NCBI RefSeq assembly: GCF_012273015.1
Contig: NZ_CP050954.1
Coordinates: 4,070,001-4,134,000, forward strand
Length of the DNA stretch: 64,000 nt
DNA from: Hymenobacter sp. BT18
Lineage (GTDB): Bacteria; Bacteroidota; Bacteroidia; Cytophagales; Hymenobacteraceae
Direction of reading: 5' to 3'
Below, piece after piece: positions 33,300 through 41,956 of this stretch. The first letter of the stretch is position 1. Each line of letters begins with the position of its first letter. The position numbers and the translations under genes are program-made. The notes below the pieces were generated by a model. That model searched no databases, was not told the origin of the DNA, and saw only the letters and a program-made list of their open reading frames with translations.

Positions 33300-34439
33300 T
33301 TACCGCCCAAACCACTCCGTCATGACCTGTTCGGCGGGCTTGTGCTGGGGCGTAAAATCGAGGTGGCGCCGGGCTGAGCGGTCGGGAGCCAGGCCGGGGT
33401 ACCACTTCCACACGAACAAGCCCCGGAACCACTTCTCGGGCCAGAAGGTCTCAAACATAGCGGCGTAGCAGGCCGCCTGGGTGGCCTCGTCGGCCGTAGT
33501 CAGTACTGCCATCCGGTCGGGCCAGGCCCAGGGCTCAATGGCCGCGTCGGGGGTGGTTTTGTAGCCGATTTCGGTGAATACCACGGGTTTCTTATAGCGT
33601 TTCTGCACGGCACGTATGCGGCGAAACGGCTCCTGCCAGGCTTTCAGCAGGGCGGCTTTGTCGGGGCTTGCCGTTTTGCTGAGCGGGAAATACGCTTGAA
33701 TCCCGATGAAATCGAGGGCATCCCAGAACTGAATCTGCTCAAACTCCCCGCTCCAGTTGGCCGCGTAGGTGAGGGGGCCGTGGTACACCTGCCGAACCCG
33801 GGCAATGAGGGCGCGCCACTCAGCTTCGTGGCCGGCGGTAGCGTGCTGCAGCTCGGTGCCGATGCACAGCGCGGCCATCCTGTGCGCTTCGGCCAGCTGG
33901 GCGTAGTGGAGAATAAACACCGAATAGCTGGCAAACCATTGCTGCCAGTCTGCCTCCGTGGTCATGTTGATGTCGCCGGGCCAGGAGCCCGTACCACCGC
34001 GCAGCCACAGGTGGGGCTTGAGCAGGGTTTGAATGCCGCGCTGCCGGGCTTGTTTGGCCGTTTGTACCAGGCCGGCATCACTCTCACCCCAATAGTGGCG
34101 GCTGCCCCGGCCTGTGTGCAGGCGCACCTCGGGCACGGCGGCCCCGGCCTGCCAGCCGAAGGGCGTCTGGGCTATCCACGTGACCCGGGCCTGTACCAGC
34201 GGCTCCATATCGGAGGAAGAGGCCGAGTCGCCAGCCACCCAGCTCACGCCGCGTAGGCGGCCGTCGGCGGGCGGTGGGCCAGCCGCAGTAGCTGCCGAGA
34301 GTTGTGGTCGTGGGGCAGGGGGCGTTTGGGCTGCCTGGCGCTGCCACACGGCTATTCCTACGCTCAGCAGCAAGGCCAGCAGCAGCCAGCGGCGGGCAGA
34401 AAGAAAAGGCATGGCAACGGGGAGTAACGGCATGGCCAA
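33300..34439 (-). CDS. GH113-like glycoside hydrolase (TIM barrel), membrane-anchored or secreted
   Basis: Up to 379 residues; in-frame ATGs at 34439, 34433 and 34415 are all possible, with 34415 ([20 protein letters not shown]) giving the most compact signal anchor. The catalytic domain (about 65-379) resembles glycoside hydrolase family 113: candidate acid/base Glu in [10 protein letters not shown], nucleophile Glu in [10 protein letters not shown], plus [10 protein letters not shown] and FVWKWYPG. Known GH113 enzymes are beta-mannanases; the substrate here is not certain. It is divergent from the LolD-type ATPase gene, whose promoter lies beside its start. Confidence 0.75.
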   Translation of the reverse strand: MAMPLLPVAMPFLSARRWLLLALLLSVGIAVWQRQAAQTPPAPRPQLSAATAAGPPPADGRLRGVSWVAGDSASSSDMEPLVQARVTWIAQTPFGWQAGAAVPEVRLHTGRGSRHYWGESDAGLVQTAKQARQRGIQTLLKPHLWLRGGTGSWPGDINMTTEADWQQWFASYSVFILHYAQLAEAHRMAALCIGTELQHATAGHEAEWRALIARVRQVYHGPLTYAANWSGEFEQIQFWDALDFIGIQAYFPLSKTASPDKAALLKAWQEPFRRIRAVQKRYKKPVVFTEIGYKTTPDAAIEPWAWPDRMAVLTTADEATQAACYAAMFETFWPEKWFRGLFVWKWYPGLAPDRSARRHLDFTPQHKPAEQVMTEWFGR

Positions 34440-34511
34440 GCAAGATAGCCTACCAGCGAATATGAGTACTACATCTGCCCAACGGATGCACCCGCAACGG
34501 CCGACATTACG

Positions 34512-34519
34512 TAGATTTG
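34512..34519 (+). promoter_or_regulatory. -7 element upstream of the ABC ATPase gene
   Basis: TAGATTTG matches TAnnTTTG. A transcript starting near 34526 supports the TTG at 34558 as start codon instead of upstream ATGs. No matching -33 box is seen. Confidence 0.4.
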
Positions 34520-34557
34520 TTTTCCGTACCCCGGCTCACCCTATTTGCTCCCCGATT

Positions 34558-35223
34558 TTGCTGCAAGCCATTAACGTTCGTAAAAGCTATAATACCCTGG
34601 AGGTCCTCAAGGGCATTGATCTGACGATTGAAAAGTCCGAAATCGTGTCCATCGTCGGGTCCTCGGGCGCGGGCAAAAGTACGCTGCTGCACATCCTGGG
34701 CACGCTCGATAATCCGGACTCCGGCGAGGTGCTGTTCGATGGCGAGTCCATCAACTCCCTGAGCCGGTCTAACCTGGCCAAGTTCCGCAACCGGCACATT
34801 GGCTTCATCTTCCAGTTTCATAACCTGCTGCCCGAGTTCACGGCCCTCGAAAACGTGTGTCTGCCCGCTTACCTGGCGGGGCGCTCGGAAAAAGAAACCC
34901 GGGTGCGGGCCCGCGAACTGCTTGGCATGCTGAACCTGGAGCGGCGCGCCGACCACAAGCCCTCGGAAATGAGCGGGGGCGAGCAGCAGCGCACCGCTGT
35001 GGCCCGTGCCCTCATCAACTCCCCCGAAATCATCTTCGCCGACGAGCCCTCCGGCAACCTCGACTCACAGAACGCCCAGGAACTGCACCAGATTTTCTTT
35101 CTGCTCCGCAAAGAGCTGGGTCAGACCTTCGTCATTGTCACGCACAACGACCAGCTGGCCGAAATGGCCGACCGCAAGATTGTGATGAAGGACGGGCACA
35201 TCTGGGAAGGGCAGCTGGCGTAA
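34558..35223 (+). CDS. LolD/MacB-type ABC transporter ATPase
   Basis: 221 residues using a TTG start ([20 protein letters not shown]), which gives the normal family length and N-terminus. Upstream ATGs (34462, or the long frame from 34114) would add sequence antisense to the GH113 gene. Walker A is GSSGAGKST, the Q-loop [15 protein letters not shown], the signature [15 protein letters not shown], and Walker [13 protein letters not shown]. This set marks the LolD/MacB (3.A.1.125) ATPases, which drive lipoprotein release or efflux with an FtsX-like permease. No permease is adjacent, so the partner must be encoded elsewhere. Confidence 0.9.
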   Translation: MLQAINVRKSYNTLEVLKGIDLTIEKSEIVSIVGSSGAGKSTLLHILGTLDNPDSGEVLFDGESINSLSRSNLAKFRNRHIGFIFQFHNLLPEFTALENVCLPAYLAGRSEKETRVRARELLGMLNLERRADHKPSEMSGGEQQRTAVARALINSPEIIFADEPSGNLDSQNAQELHQIFFLLRKELGQTFVIVTHNDQLAEMADRKIVMKDGHIWEGQLA

Positions 35224-35248
35224 CCTCCGCTGTTGACCCTGCGTAAAA

Positions 35249-35280
35249 AGCGCACCTGGAAGGCAACTTTCGGGTGCGCT
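35249..35280 (+). terminator. Intrinsic terminator after the ABC ATPase gene
   Basis: AGCGCACC (35249-35256) pairs with GGTGCGCT (35273-35280), with extra pairing in between (GGAAG / CTTTC). It is followed by ATTCTT, so the U-tail is weak. Confidence 0.6.
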
Positions 35281-35613
35281 ATTCTTCTGACCCCTGGTAA
35301 TGCGTCCGGATCGAGCCGGGCCATTCTGCTACGGCTGCTGCCGCGTTTTCGAGACGTAGCAGCAGCCGTTCTTTTATCAGGCAAAAACGGGAAGCGTAAG
35401 GAGCTTTTTAGGCTTCCAGTATGTTCAGGAAGCTATGTTTATTTGCTAAAAATATTGGCTGGGTAATAATTTTAGATTTATGTGTTATAATATCTTGATA
35501 ATCAATGATAAAAAATTATAAAAAACTGACTGATATTTGCACCTTTTATTGGGGCGGGGCGTTATCTTCACGTAACACAATACGGTACTAAAGGACATAA
35601 AAGGAAAGACGCC
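35281..35613. other. Intergenic region, no gene supported
   Basis: About 330 bases. The last 150 are AT-rich and must contain the promoter of the gene at 35614; a TATCTTCA at 35571 is a weak -7 candidate. Confidence 0.4.
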
Positions 35614-36390
35614 ATGAGCGAAGCAACCAAGAACATCAAAGAGCCAGTTCGTAAGACTAAAGTTGAGAGCTTTGATATCTCGCGTTCTGACGAGACGCTC
35701 CATCTGGCGACGGACCTGGCTAAATTCATTAAAGACAACAAGCTCAGCACCACGGTGCAGGGCAAAGAGTTTGTGAACGTGGAAGGCTGGCAGTACGCTG
35801 GCTCGCGGCTGGGCATCGTGCCCATCGTCGACCACGTTATCAACGTCTCGACCGACACGGAAATCAAATACCAGGCAAAAGTGACGCTCTTCGATATGCG
35901 GAGCGGCCACACGGTAGGCGCTGGCTTTGCCATTTGCTCCAATAAAGAGCAGGGCAAGAAGTTTTACCAGGAGTTTGCCATCATGAGCATGGCCCAGACG
36001 CGCGCCATCGGCAAGGCCTACCGTAACATCCTGGCCTGGATTATTCGGGCAGCCGGTTACGAGCCCACGCCCGCCGAAGAAATGGACTATGGTGGAAACA
36101 CCACCGCAGCTGAAGCGAAGCCTGCCGCCGCTACGCCCGTAGCGCCCATGAAGGCCGTGCCCGCTGAGCCACTGGCTCCCGCCGCCGAAGCTTCGGTAGC
36201 GTACGCCTCGGCTCCGCAGAAAGAGGAAATTATCCGGTTGCTGAACCATCCAGTCATCACGCGTCAGGAAAAGACCAAGATGCTGCTCAACATCAACCGC
36301 CTCGACGAAGAGCGTGCCACCGGTGCCATTGCTAAGCTGAAGAAAGCTATTGAAGATCGTGAAAACGGTCAGGCTGCCACGGCGGCTTAA
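35614..36390 (+). CDS. Chromosomal protein with a phage-like domain (SMAQTRAIGKA type)
   Basis: 258 residues. Residues about 30-160 contain GKEFVNVEGWQYAGSRLGIV, followed by AIMSMAQTRAIGKAYRNILA and IIRAAGYEPTPAEEMD. I know this pattern from phage and prophage proteins of unknown or recombination-linked function, found near ssDNA-annealing or replication genes. An Ala/Pro-rich linker (about 165-200) leads to a helical C-terminal domain (about 205-255, LLNHPVITRQEKTKMLLNIN). No phage genes flank it: neighbours are an ABC ATPase and RecQ, and base composition is chromosomal. It may be a domesticated phage DNA-metabolism protein; its position 100 bases before recQ is suggestive but a terminator separates them. 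Confidence 0.55.
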   Translation: MSEATKNIKEPVRKTKVESFDISRSDETLHLATDLAKFIKDNKLSTTVQGKEFVNVEGWQYAGSRLGIVPIVDHVINVSTDTEIKYQAKVTLFDMRSGHTVGAGFAICSNKEQGKKFYQEFAIMSMAQTRAIGKAYRNILAWIIRAAGYEPTPAEEMDYGGNTTAAEAKPAAATPVAPMKAVPAEPLAPAAEASVAYASAPQKEEIIRLLNHPVITRQEKTKMLLNINRLDEERATGAIAKLKKAIEDRENGQAATAA

Positions 36391-36410
36391 TCTTCTCCAC
36401 GTCTTGTTCG

Positions 36411-36442
36411 AAAGCCCGGTTCCATTAGGAGCCGGGCTTTTT
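36411..36442 (+). terminator. Intrinsic terminator between the phage-like gene and recQ
   Basis: AGCCCGGTTCC / GGAGCCGGGCT stem with an ATTA loop followed by six T. Confidence 0.88.
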
Positions 36443-36480
36443 TGTGCGCTGCTGCCTGGGTATTGGGTGCGCCCGGCTAG

Positions 36481-36488
36481 TACCTTTG
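36481..36488 (+). promoter_or_regulatory. -7 element directly before recQ
   Basis: TACCTTTG fits TAnnTTTG only four bases before the ATG at 36493. Transcription would begin at or within a few bases of the start codon, so the recQ mRNA is probably leaderless or nearly so. Confidence 0.5.
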
Positions 36489-36492
36489 CCCC

Positions 36493-38421
36493 ATGTCTTC
36501 CCTGCCGGCCACCGACGATATCGAGCACGTACTGCGCCAGACGTGGGGGCACACGGCTTTCCGGCCCTTGCAGGAGGATATCATCCGGGCGGTGCTGGCG
36601 GGGCAGGATGTGCTGGCTTTGCTGCCCACCGGTGGGGGCAAGAGCATCTGCTTTCAGGTGCCGGCCCTGGCCCGCCCCGGGCTGTGCCTGGTCGTGTCGC
36701 CGCTCATTGCCCTGATGAAGGACCAAGTAGACAACCTGCGCAAGCGCGGCGTGAAGGCCGAGGCCGTGTACGCCGGCATGAGCCACCAGGAAATCGACCA
36801 GACCTTGGACAACTGCGTGTATGGCCCGGTGAAGTTCCTGTACGTGTCGCCGGAACGCCTCCTGACGGATATGTTTCGGGCTCGGGTGGCCAAGATGAAA
36901 GTCAGCCTGCTAGCTGTGGATGAGGCGCACTGCCTTTCGCAGTGGGGCTACGACTTCCGTCCCCCGTACCTGCGCATTGCCGAGCTGCGTGAGCTGCTGC
37001 CCGGCGTGCCGTGCATAGCCCTCACGGCTACCGCTACCGCGCAGGTGCGCCAGGATATTGTGGAGAAGCTGCGGTTTGGCGCTACGCACCGAGTATTCCA
37101 GCAAAGCTTTGCCCGACCCAACCTTTCGTATTCCGTCCTGAGCACCGAAGACAAGCTCAAGCGTCTGCTGGAAGTAGTGCGCGGGGTGGGGCCCGACAAA
37201 ACCAGCATCGTATATGCCCGCACCCGCCGCCAGACCGAAGACGCCGCCGCCTACCTGCAGCAGCACCAGGTGCAGGCCGCGGCTTACCACGCCGGCCTGC
37301 CCGCCGAGCAGCGCACCCGCATTCAGCAAGACTGGATGCAAAACAAAATCCGCTGCATCGTAGCCACCAACGCCTTTGGCATGGGCATCGACAAGCCGGA
37401 CGTGCGGCTGGTAGTGCACCTGGATGCCCCCGACAACCTGGAAGCCTATTACCAGGAAGCCGGCCGCGCCGGCCGCGACGAGAAGTACGCCTTTGCCGTG
37501 CTGCTGCAAGGGCCCAACGATGCCGATGAGCTTTGCCGCCGCACCCGGCAGGCCTTTCCGGAGCTGGCGGTAGTGCGTCGGGTATACCAAGCCCTAGCCA
37601 ACTTTTCCCGCACGGCCGTGGGGGGCGGGGAGCTGGTGGCCTTCGACTTCGACCTGCAGCAGTTTGCCGAAACCTACCGCATCAAAGCCCTGGATGCCCA
37701 TAACAGCCTGCGCCTGCTGGAGCGGGAAGGATTTGTGCAGGTGAATGAGGCCGTCAACAACCCGGCCCGCGTGCACATCCCCATCGACCACACCGACCTG
37801 TACCGATTTCAGGTCGCCAACGCCCAGCACGACCAGCTCATCAAAAGTCTGCTGCGGTTTCACGGCGGGGAGCTGTTCGCGGGCTTCCAGCGGATTTCGG
37901 AAAACAGCCTGGCCCAGCACCTGCGCCTGAGCGTAGTGGAGCTGCGCAAGATGCTGCTGTTTCTGCACCGCTCGGGCGTTATTCAGTTTCAGCCCCGTCA
38001 CGAGTCGCCGCAGGCCCTGTTCACGACCCCCCGCTTCGATGCCGACAAGCTACCCCTGGAGGAGAAGCGCCTGCACCAGGCCCGGGAGCTGGCCCTGCAC
38101 AAAACCGAAGCGGTGGTACGCTATGGCGCCGGGGGGCGCTGCCGCCAGCAGCTGCTGCTAGAGTACTTCGGCGAGCTAAGTGCCCCGGCTTGCGGAGTCT
38201 GCGACTTTTGTTTAGCCAAAAAGAAGGCTGCGCAAGCGCCTACGCCCGTGCCGGCCCTGCGCGAGCAGGTGCTGGCCTTGCTGAATGCGGTGCCCCAAAC
38301 CCCGCGCGAAATACTTACGCAGTTTCTGCCCGGCCAGGCTACAGCCGTTACCGAACTGCTGCGGGAACTAGTAGACCTGGGCGAGCTGCGCTACGCCCCC
38401 GACGGGCGGCTGCTAGTCTAA
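36493..38421 (+). CDS. recQ: RecQ-family ATP-dependent DNA helicase
   Basis: 642 residues. Helicase motifs: LLPTGGGKSICFQVPAL (Walker A, about residue 45), motif II with the RecQ aromatic loop VDEAHCLSQWGYDFRPPY, and motif VI EAYYQEAGRAGRDEK. A RecQ zinc-binding domain follows (Cys in GGRCRQQ and in CGVCDFC, about 545-575), then a short winged-helix end; no separate HRDC domain is visible, so it is a short RecQ. It unwinds DNA 3'-5' in recombination and fork repair. The start is fixed by a -7 element just upstream. Confidence 0.93.
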   Translation: MSSLPATDDIEHVLRQTWGHTAFRPLQEDIIRAVLAGQDVLALLPTGGGKSICFQVPALARPGLCLVVSPLIALMKDQVDNLRKRGVKAEAVYAGMSHQEIDQTLDNCVYGPVKFLYVSPERLLTDMFRARVAKMKVSLLAVDEAHCLSQWGYDFRPPYLRIAELRELLPGVPCIALTATATAQVRQDIVEKLRFGATHRVFQQSFARPNLSYSVLSTEDKLKRLLEVVRGVGPDKTSIVYARTRRQTEDAAAYLQQHQVQAAAYHAGLPAEQRTRIQQDWMQNKIRCIVATNAFGMGIDKPDVRLVVHLDAPDNLEAYYQEAGRAGRDEKYAFAVLLQGPNDADELCRRTRQAFPELAVVRRVYQALANFSRTAVGGGELVAFDFDLQQFAETYRIKALDAHNSLRLLEREGFVQVNEAVNNPARVHIPIDHTDLYRFQVANAQHDQLIKSLLRFHGGELFAGFQRISENSLAQHLRLSVVELRKMLLFLHRSGVIQFQPRHESPQALFTTPRFDADKLPLEEKRLHQARELALHKTEAVVRYGAGGRCRQQLLLEYFGELSAPACGVCDFCLAKKKAAQAPTPVPALREQVLALLNAVPQTPREILTQFLPGQATAVTELLRELVDLGELRYAPDGRLLV

Positions 38422-38490
38422 CCGGGTGCGTAGGCCCGGAAAACGCTTGGTCAGGTTGGTGAGGTGTATCCGGCTTTTATAGTATGTCCC

Positions 38491-38540
38491 AAAAAAAAGC
38501 CGCCCTGGTTGCGCCCGAAACAGGGGCAACCGGGGCGGCT
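38491..38540 (-). terminator. Intrinsic terminator of the oxidoreductase/DJ-1 operon
   Basis: Minus strand: long stem AGCCGCCC...GGGCGGCT with inner pairing (GGTTGC / GCAACC), followed by eight T. Confidence 0.85.
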
Positions 38541-38561
38541 GGGCTAGGAGCATGCTCGAAG

Positions 38562-39242
38562 CTACTTCTGCAGCAGCTTAAGCAGCTCTTCGGCGACCGG
38601 CTCCGACGAAGCGGGGTTCTGCCCGGTAATCAGGTTATCGGCTTTCACAACATACGGAGCCCAGTCGGGGCCTTTGGAGTAGTGGCCGCCGTTCTGCTTG
38701 AGCATATCCTCTACCAGAAAGGGCACCACGTTGGTCAGTTGCACGGCTTCTTCTTCGGTGTTGGTGAAGCCTGCCACATGCTTGCCTTTCACCAGCGGCT
38801 CTCCGCTAGCGTCTTTCACGTGGCGCAGCACGCCAGGGGCGTGGCACACGGCCGCTACGGGCTTACCAGCGGTGTAAAACGTTTCGATCAGCTCAATCGA
38901 CTTTTTATCTTCGGCCAGATCCCAGAGGGGGCCGTGCCCGCCGGGGTAGAAAACGGCATCGTAGTCGGCGGCCGAAATGGTGTGCAGGGGCACGGTGCTG
39001 GCCAGGGCCTGCTGGGCGGCGGGGTCGGCTTTGAAGCGCTTGGTGGCGTCGGTCTGGGCGCTGGGGTCGTCGCTTTTCGGGTCGAGGGGCGGCTGCCCGC
39101 CCTTGGGCGAGGCTAGCGTGAGCGTGGCACCAGCATCCCGGAATACATAGTACGGCGCGGCAAATTCTTCCAGCCAGAAGCCGGTTTTGTGACCTGTCTC
39201 GCCGAGCTGGTCGTGCGAAGTCAACACCATCAGAATGTTCAT
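38562..39242 (-). CDS. DJ-1/PfpI family protein (Hsp31-like type 1 glutamine amidotransferase)
   Basis: 226 residues from the ATG at 39242 (MNILMVLTSHDQLGETGHKT). The nucleophile is C133 in AAVCHAPG, with supporting acid E25/E26 in FWLEEFAAP, and FYPGGHGPLWDL is the Hsp31-type glycine loop. This subgroup includes glyoxalase III/deglycase and chaperone-like proteins that deal with carbonyl stress. It is the downstream gene after an NADP-dependent oxidoreductase (65-base gap) in an oxidative/electrophile-stress cluster with ohrR and ohr. Confidence 0.88.
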   Translation of the reverse strand: MNILMVLTSHDQLGETGHKTGFWLEEFAAPYYVFRDAGATLTLASPKGGQPPLDPKSDDPSAQTDATKRFKADPAAQQALASTVPLHTISAADYDAVFYPGGHGPLWDLAEDKKSIELIETFYTAGKPVAAVCHAPGVLRHVKDASGEPLVKGKHVAGFTNTEEEAVQLTNVVPFLVEDMLKQNGGHYSKGPDWAPYVVKADNLITGQNPASSEPVAEELLKLLQK

Positions 39243-39307
39243 GGGAATGGGGTAAAAAAGGTGGGGTAGAAACCCGGGACAACCGAGAAGCGCCCGGGGG
39301 AAGAACG

Positions 39308-40306
39308 TTAAGCGATTTTCACCACGGCTTTGCCGGTATTCTCGCCCGCAAACAAGCCCAGGAAAGCGGCCGGAATATTCTCGAAGCCTTCGACGACGGT
39401 TTCGTCGAACTGCAGCTTGCCTTGGTTGTACCATTCCGTCAGCTGGCGCACACCTTCGGGCCAGCGCGGCAGGTAGTCGCTCACGATAAAGCCCTGCAGG
39501 CGGGCACTGGTTTTGAGAAGTTTGGCTTCGGGGCGGGGCCCTACCGGCTCAGTGGTGCTATTGTACAGCGAAATCTGGCCGCACAGCGCAATGCGCGCGT
39601 GCTTATTGAGCAGGTTGTAGACGGCGTCGGTAATAGCGCCGCCCACGTTGTCGAAGTAGCAGTCGACGCCGTTGGGGGCGGCGGCCGCCAGGGACGCGGC
39701 TACGTCCGCGGTTTTGTAGTTGAAGGCCTCATCAAAGCCTAGCTGCAGCAGGCGGGCTACTTTCTCGTCGGAGCCAGCCGTGCCAATCACCCGCGCGCCC
39801 TGGAGCTTGGCCAGCTGGCCCACCACCATGCCCACGGCCCCCGCCGCCCCCGAAACCACCACGGTTTCGCCGGGCTTGGGCTGGCAGATGTCGAGCAGCC
39901 CAAAGTAAGCCGTGAGGCCGGGCATGCCCAGTAAGCCCAGGTAGTAGCTGGCCGGGGCCTGGCTTCCGGCCGGAATCAGGCTGACGCTTTTTTCTGGGGC
40001 CACGCAGTACTCCTGCCAGGGCAGGTTGCCCACCACCAAACTGCCCACCGGCAGGGTAGTACTCTGCGATTCTACCACTTCGGCTACCACGCCGCCACTC
40101 AGGGGCTCGTTCACCGCAAAGGGCGCCACGTACGATTTGGCGCTGCTCATGCGGCCGCGCATGTACGGATCAACGGACACGTAGCGCGTTTTGAGCAGCA
40201 CGGTACCGGGCTGCAGCGCGGGCAACTCCTGTTCCTCAAAGCGGAAGTGGGCGGCCGTCGGCTCCCCGTGGGGGCGGCTGGCCAGTACCAGGGTGTTGGT
40301 TTTCAT
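39308..40306 (-). CDS. Zinc-independent NADP-dependent oxidoreductase (MDR, CurA/PTGR-like)
   Basis: 332 residues from the ATG at 40306 (MKTNTLVLASRPHGEP); the ATG at 40312 (two residues longer) is also possible. N-terminal GroES-like domain with YVSVDPYMRGRM, typical of the leukotriene-B4-dehydrogenase/CurA branch, and a Rossmann domain with VVVSGAAGAVGMVVGQLAKL (NADP site). No structural zinc Cys cluster. It probably reduces alpha,beta-unsaturated carbonyls, which fits its DJ-1 neighbour and nearby ohr genes. A terminator separates it from ohr. Confidence 0.88.
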   Translation of the reverse strand: MKTNTLVLASRPHGEPTAAHFRFEEQELPALQPGTVLLKTRYVSVDPYMRGRMSSAKSYVAPFAVNEPLSGGVVAEVVESQSTTLPVGSLVVGNLPWQEYCVAPEKSVSLIPAGSQAPASYYLGLLGMPGLTAYFGLLDICQPKPGETVVVSGAAGAVGMVVGQLAKLQGARVIGTAGSDEKVARLLQLGFDEAFNYKTADVAASLAAAAPNGVDCYFDNVGGAITDAVYNLLNKHARIALCGQISLYNSTTEPVGPRPEAKLLKTSARLQGFIVSDYLPRWPEGVRQLTEWYNQGKLQFDETVVEGFENIPAAFLGLFAGENTGKAVVKIA

Positions 40307-40364
40307 CGGCATGTAGAAAAAACGACCCTGCCGTGTGTGAGGAAGGCCGTAGGCTGGAAAAAAC

Positions 40365-40419
40365 AAGGACTGAATACGGATTCCGACAGCGCAGGCCAGC
40401 GGATCCGTACTCAGTCCTT
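40365..40419 (-). terminator. Intrinsic terminator after ohr
   Basis: Minus strand: AAGGACTGAGTACGGATCC pairs with GGAATCCGTATTCAGTCCTT (one mismatch and one bulge) and is followed by GTTTTTT. Confidence 0.8.
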
Positions 40420-40436
40420 GCGGAAGATGCCAGCTT

Positions 40437-40874
40437 TTACGCGGGGTTGTTCGTGGCGTTGAGGGTTACTTCAATGTTGCCGCGCGTGGCGCGGGAGTAG
40501 GGGCAAATGCCGTGGGCGGCCTCCACCAGTTGCTGGGCCTGAGCCTGCTCTACGCCGGGAATGTTCACGTGCAAGTCGGCCGAGATGCCGTAGCCACCGT
40601 CTTCAGCCTGGCCAAACCCGATGAAGGCCTCCACCGTCACGTCGTTCAGGCGCACGCCGGCCTGGCGTGCGGCCACGCCAAGGGCGCCTTCAAAGCAGGC
40701 GGCGTAGCCTGCGGCAAACAGCTGCTCGGGGTTGGTGGCGCCAGTCTTGCCGGGGCCACCCATAGCTTTGGGCGTGCTGAGAGCAATGTTCAGCACATTG
40801 TCGTCGCTGGTAACCTGGCCGTCGCGGCCGCCTTTGGCTTTTGCCTGAGCAGTGAAGATTTTCTCGATTTTCAT
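40437..40874 (-). CDS. ohr: Organic hydroperoxide resistance protein (OsmC/Ohr family)
   Basis: 145 residues, normal Ohr length. The two redox cysteines are present: C60 (GYAACFEGAL) and C124 (GICPYSRATRGN). It is a thiol peroxidase that reduces organic and lipid hydroperoxides in the cytoplasm, normally recycled by lipoylated proteins. It starts 36 bases after the ohrR stop on the same strand, so the two form an autoregulated operon. Confidence 0.94.
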   Translation of the reverse strand: MKIEKIFTAQAKAKGGRDGQVTSDDNVLNIALSTPKAMGGPGKTGATNPEQLFAAGYAACFEGALGVAARQAGVRLNDVTVEAFIGFGQAEDGGYGISADLHVNIPGVEQAQAQQLVEAAHGICPYSRATRGNIEVTLNATNNPA

Positions 40875-40910
40875 GAGCAGCGTTAAAAAAGAAAAGTGAA
40901 AATGGCTGTG

Positions 40911-41363
40911 CTAAGTCAGCCGGGTAAGTAAGGTGTTCAATTGGAGGCGTAGGGCCTCAAACTCGGGTATCGACAGCTGCATGCGCTCCAGCAACTGTTC
41001 CGGAATCTGGCAGGCCCGCTGCTGCAGCGTGTCGCCGGCGGGCAGAATGCTGATGATAACGGACCGCTCGTCGTGGGGGGCCCGGCGGCGGCTTACCCAC
41101 TGCTTTTGCTCCATGCGCTTGAGCAGGGGCGTGAGCGTCCCGGAATCCAGCAGCAGCTTGTCACCCAGCTCCTTCACCGTCAGCTCCCGGTGTTCCCAGA
41201 GCAGCAGCAACACCAGGTATTGCGGGTAGGTGAGGTCAAGCTCCTGCAGGAAAGGCTGGTAGGCCTTCGTCAGCATTCGGGAAACGGCATACAGGGGAAA
41301 ACACAGCTGGTTTTCCAGCTTAAGCAATTCGGCTTTATCGGTGGGAGAAAGGTGTGAGTCCAT
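40911..41363 (-). CDS. ohrR: MarR-family peroxide-sensing repressor OhrR
   Basis: 150 residues from the ATG at 41363 (MDSHLSPTDKAELLKLENQL); the extension to 41414 would run through the operator. The sensing cysteine is C21 in NQLCFPLYAVSR, as in one-Cys or two-Cys OhrR proteins. A winged HTH has ELTVKELGDKLLLDSGTLTP and the wing RRRAPHDERSV. On oxidation by organic peroxides it should leave its operator (41386-41418) and derepress itself and ohr. Confidence 0.92.
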   Translation of the reverse strand: MDSHLSPTDKAELLKLENQLCFPLYAVSRMLTKAYQPFLQELDLTYPQYLVLLLLWEHRELTVKELGDKLLLDSGTLTPLLKRMEQKQWVSRRRAPHDERSVIISILPAGDTLQQRACQIPEQLLERMQLSIPEFEALRLQLNTLLTRLT

Positions 41364-41385
41364 GGTTTGTACTGGATTAACGTAA

Positions 41386-41418
41386 TTGATTGTACAATGT
41401 TTAATTGTGAGCAATCAA
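41386..41418. promoter_or_regulatory. Probable OhrR operator
   Basis: Nested inverted repeat: TTGATTG...CAATCAA (41386-41392 and 41412-41418) around ACAAT...ATTGT (41394-41398 and 41404-41408). The inner part resembles the AT-rich OhrR box TACAATT-AATTGTA. It lies 23 bases upstream of the ohrR start. Confidence 0.7.
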
Positions 41419-41502
41419 AATTTTATAGAATGAGTAAGCAATTGGGAATGAGAAAGTAAATTTTTGTCAGAATGTTCAAAGTTCGTTTAGCCTACAAAGG
41501 CA

Positions 41503-41530
41503 GCGGGACCCAGCCTGTGCTGAGTCCCGC
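41503..41530 (-). terminator. Hairpin downstream of the rhodanese gene
   Basis: GCGGGACCCAGC / GCTGAGTCCCGC with a CTGT loop, one mismatch. It has only a weak T-stretch on the minus strand; probable terminator for the rhodanese gene. Confidence 0.5.
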
Positions 41531-41561
41531 CCGAAATGGCAAGCTAAAGCCGTGCAGGAGC

Positions 41562-41861
41562 TCAGGCCTGCTGATACGCCTGCATTCCTCCCAGCAGGTT
41601 GCGCACGTTGCCGAAGCCTTGCTGCGTCAGGAAAGCTTTGGCGGAAGCGGAGCGGCTGCCGCCTTTGCAGTGCACAATGATTTCCTGATCTTTGAGTTCG
41701 TCCAGCTCGTCGAGCTTACCCGGCAGCTCGCCCAGCGGAATGTTGCGGCTGCCATTAATGCGTACTTCCTCGTTTTCCCAGGTTTCGCGCACGTCGATGA
41801 TGATGGGATTTTCGCCGTTGGCCTGGCGCTGCTTTAGTTCAGTAGGGGTGATATCAGCCAT
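41562..41861 (-). CDS. Rhodanese-like domain protein
   Basis: 99 residues, a single rhodanese domain. IIIDVRETWENE (about 20-31) and the active-site loop HCKGGSRS with C65 are intact, so sulfurtransferase activity is plausible. No signal peptide; cytoplasmic. The six-residue CKGGSR loop is characteristic of small GlpE/PspE-like proteins. A -7-like CAACTTTG lies about 60 bases upstream on the minus strand. Confidence 0.9.
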   Translation of the reverse strand: MADITPTELKQRQANGENPIIIDVRETWENEEVRINGSRNIPLGELPGKLDELDELKDQEIIVHCKGGSRSASAKAFLTQQGFGNVRNLLGGMQAYQQA

Positions 41862-41956
41862 AAGGTGGGCAAGGTGAGGATGAGGAAAAAAGGCGGGCCG
41901 GGTCCGGCCGTTGATAAAGCAAAGTTGGGTATTTCAGCAGATAAATGCGCAGACCG

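Noticed and set aside
34114..34557. N-terminal extension of the ABC ATPase
   Set aside because: Antisense to the GH113 gene and absent from LolD-type proteins; a -7 element lies inside it.
35485..36786. 433-codon ORF on the minus strand
   Set aside because: It is antisense to the 35614 gene and the recQ start, and rich in His/Gly/Arg typical of shadow frames in GC-rich DNA.
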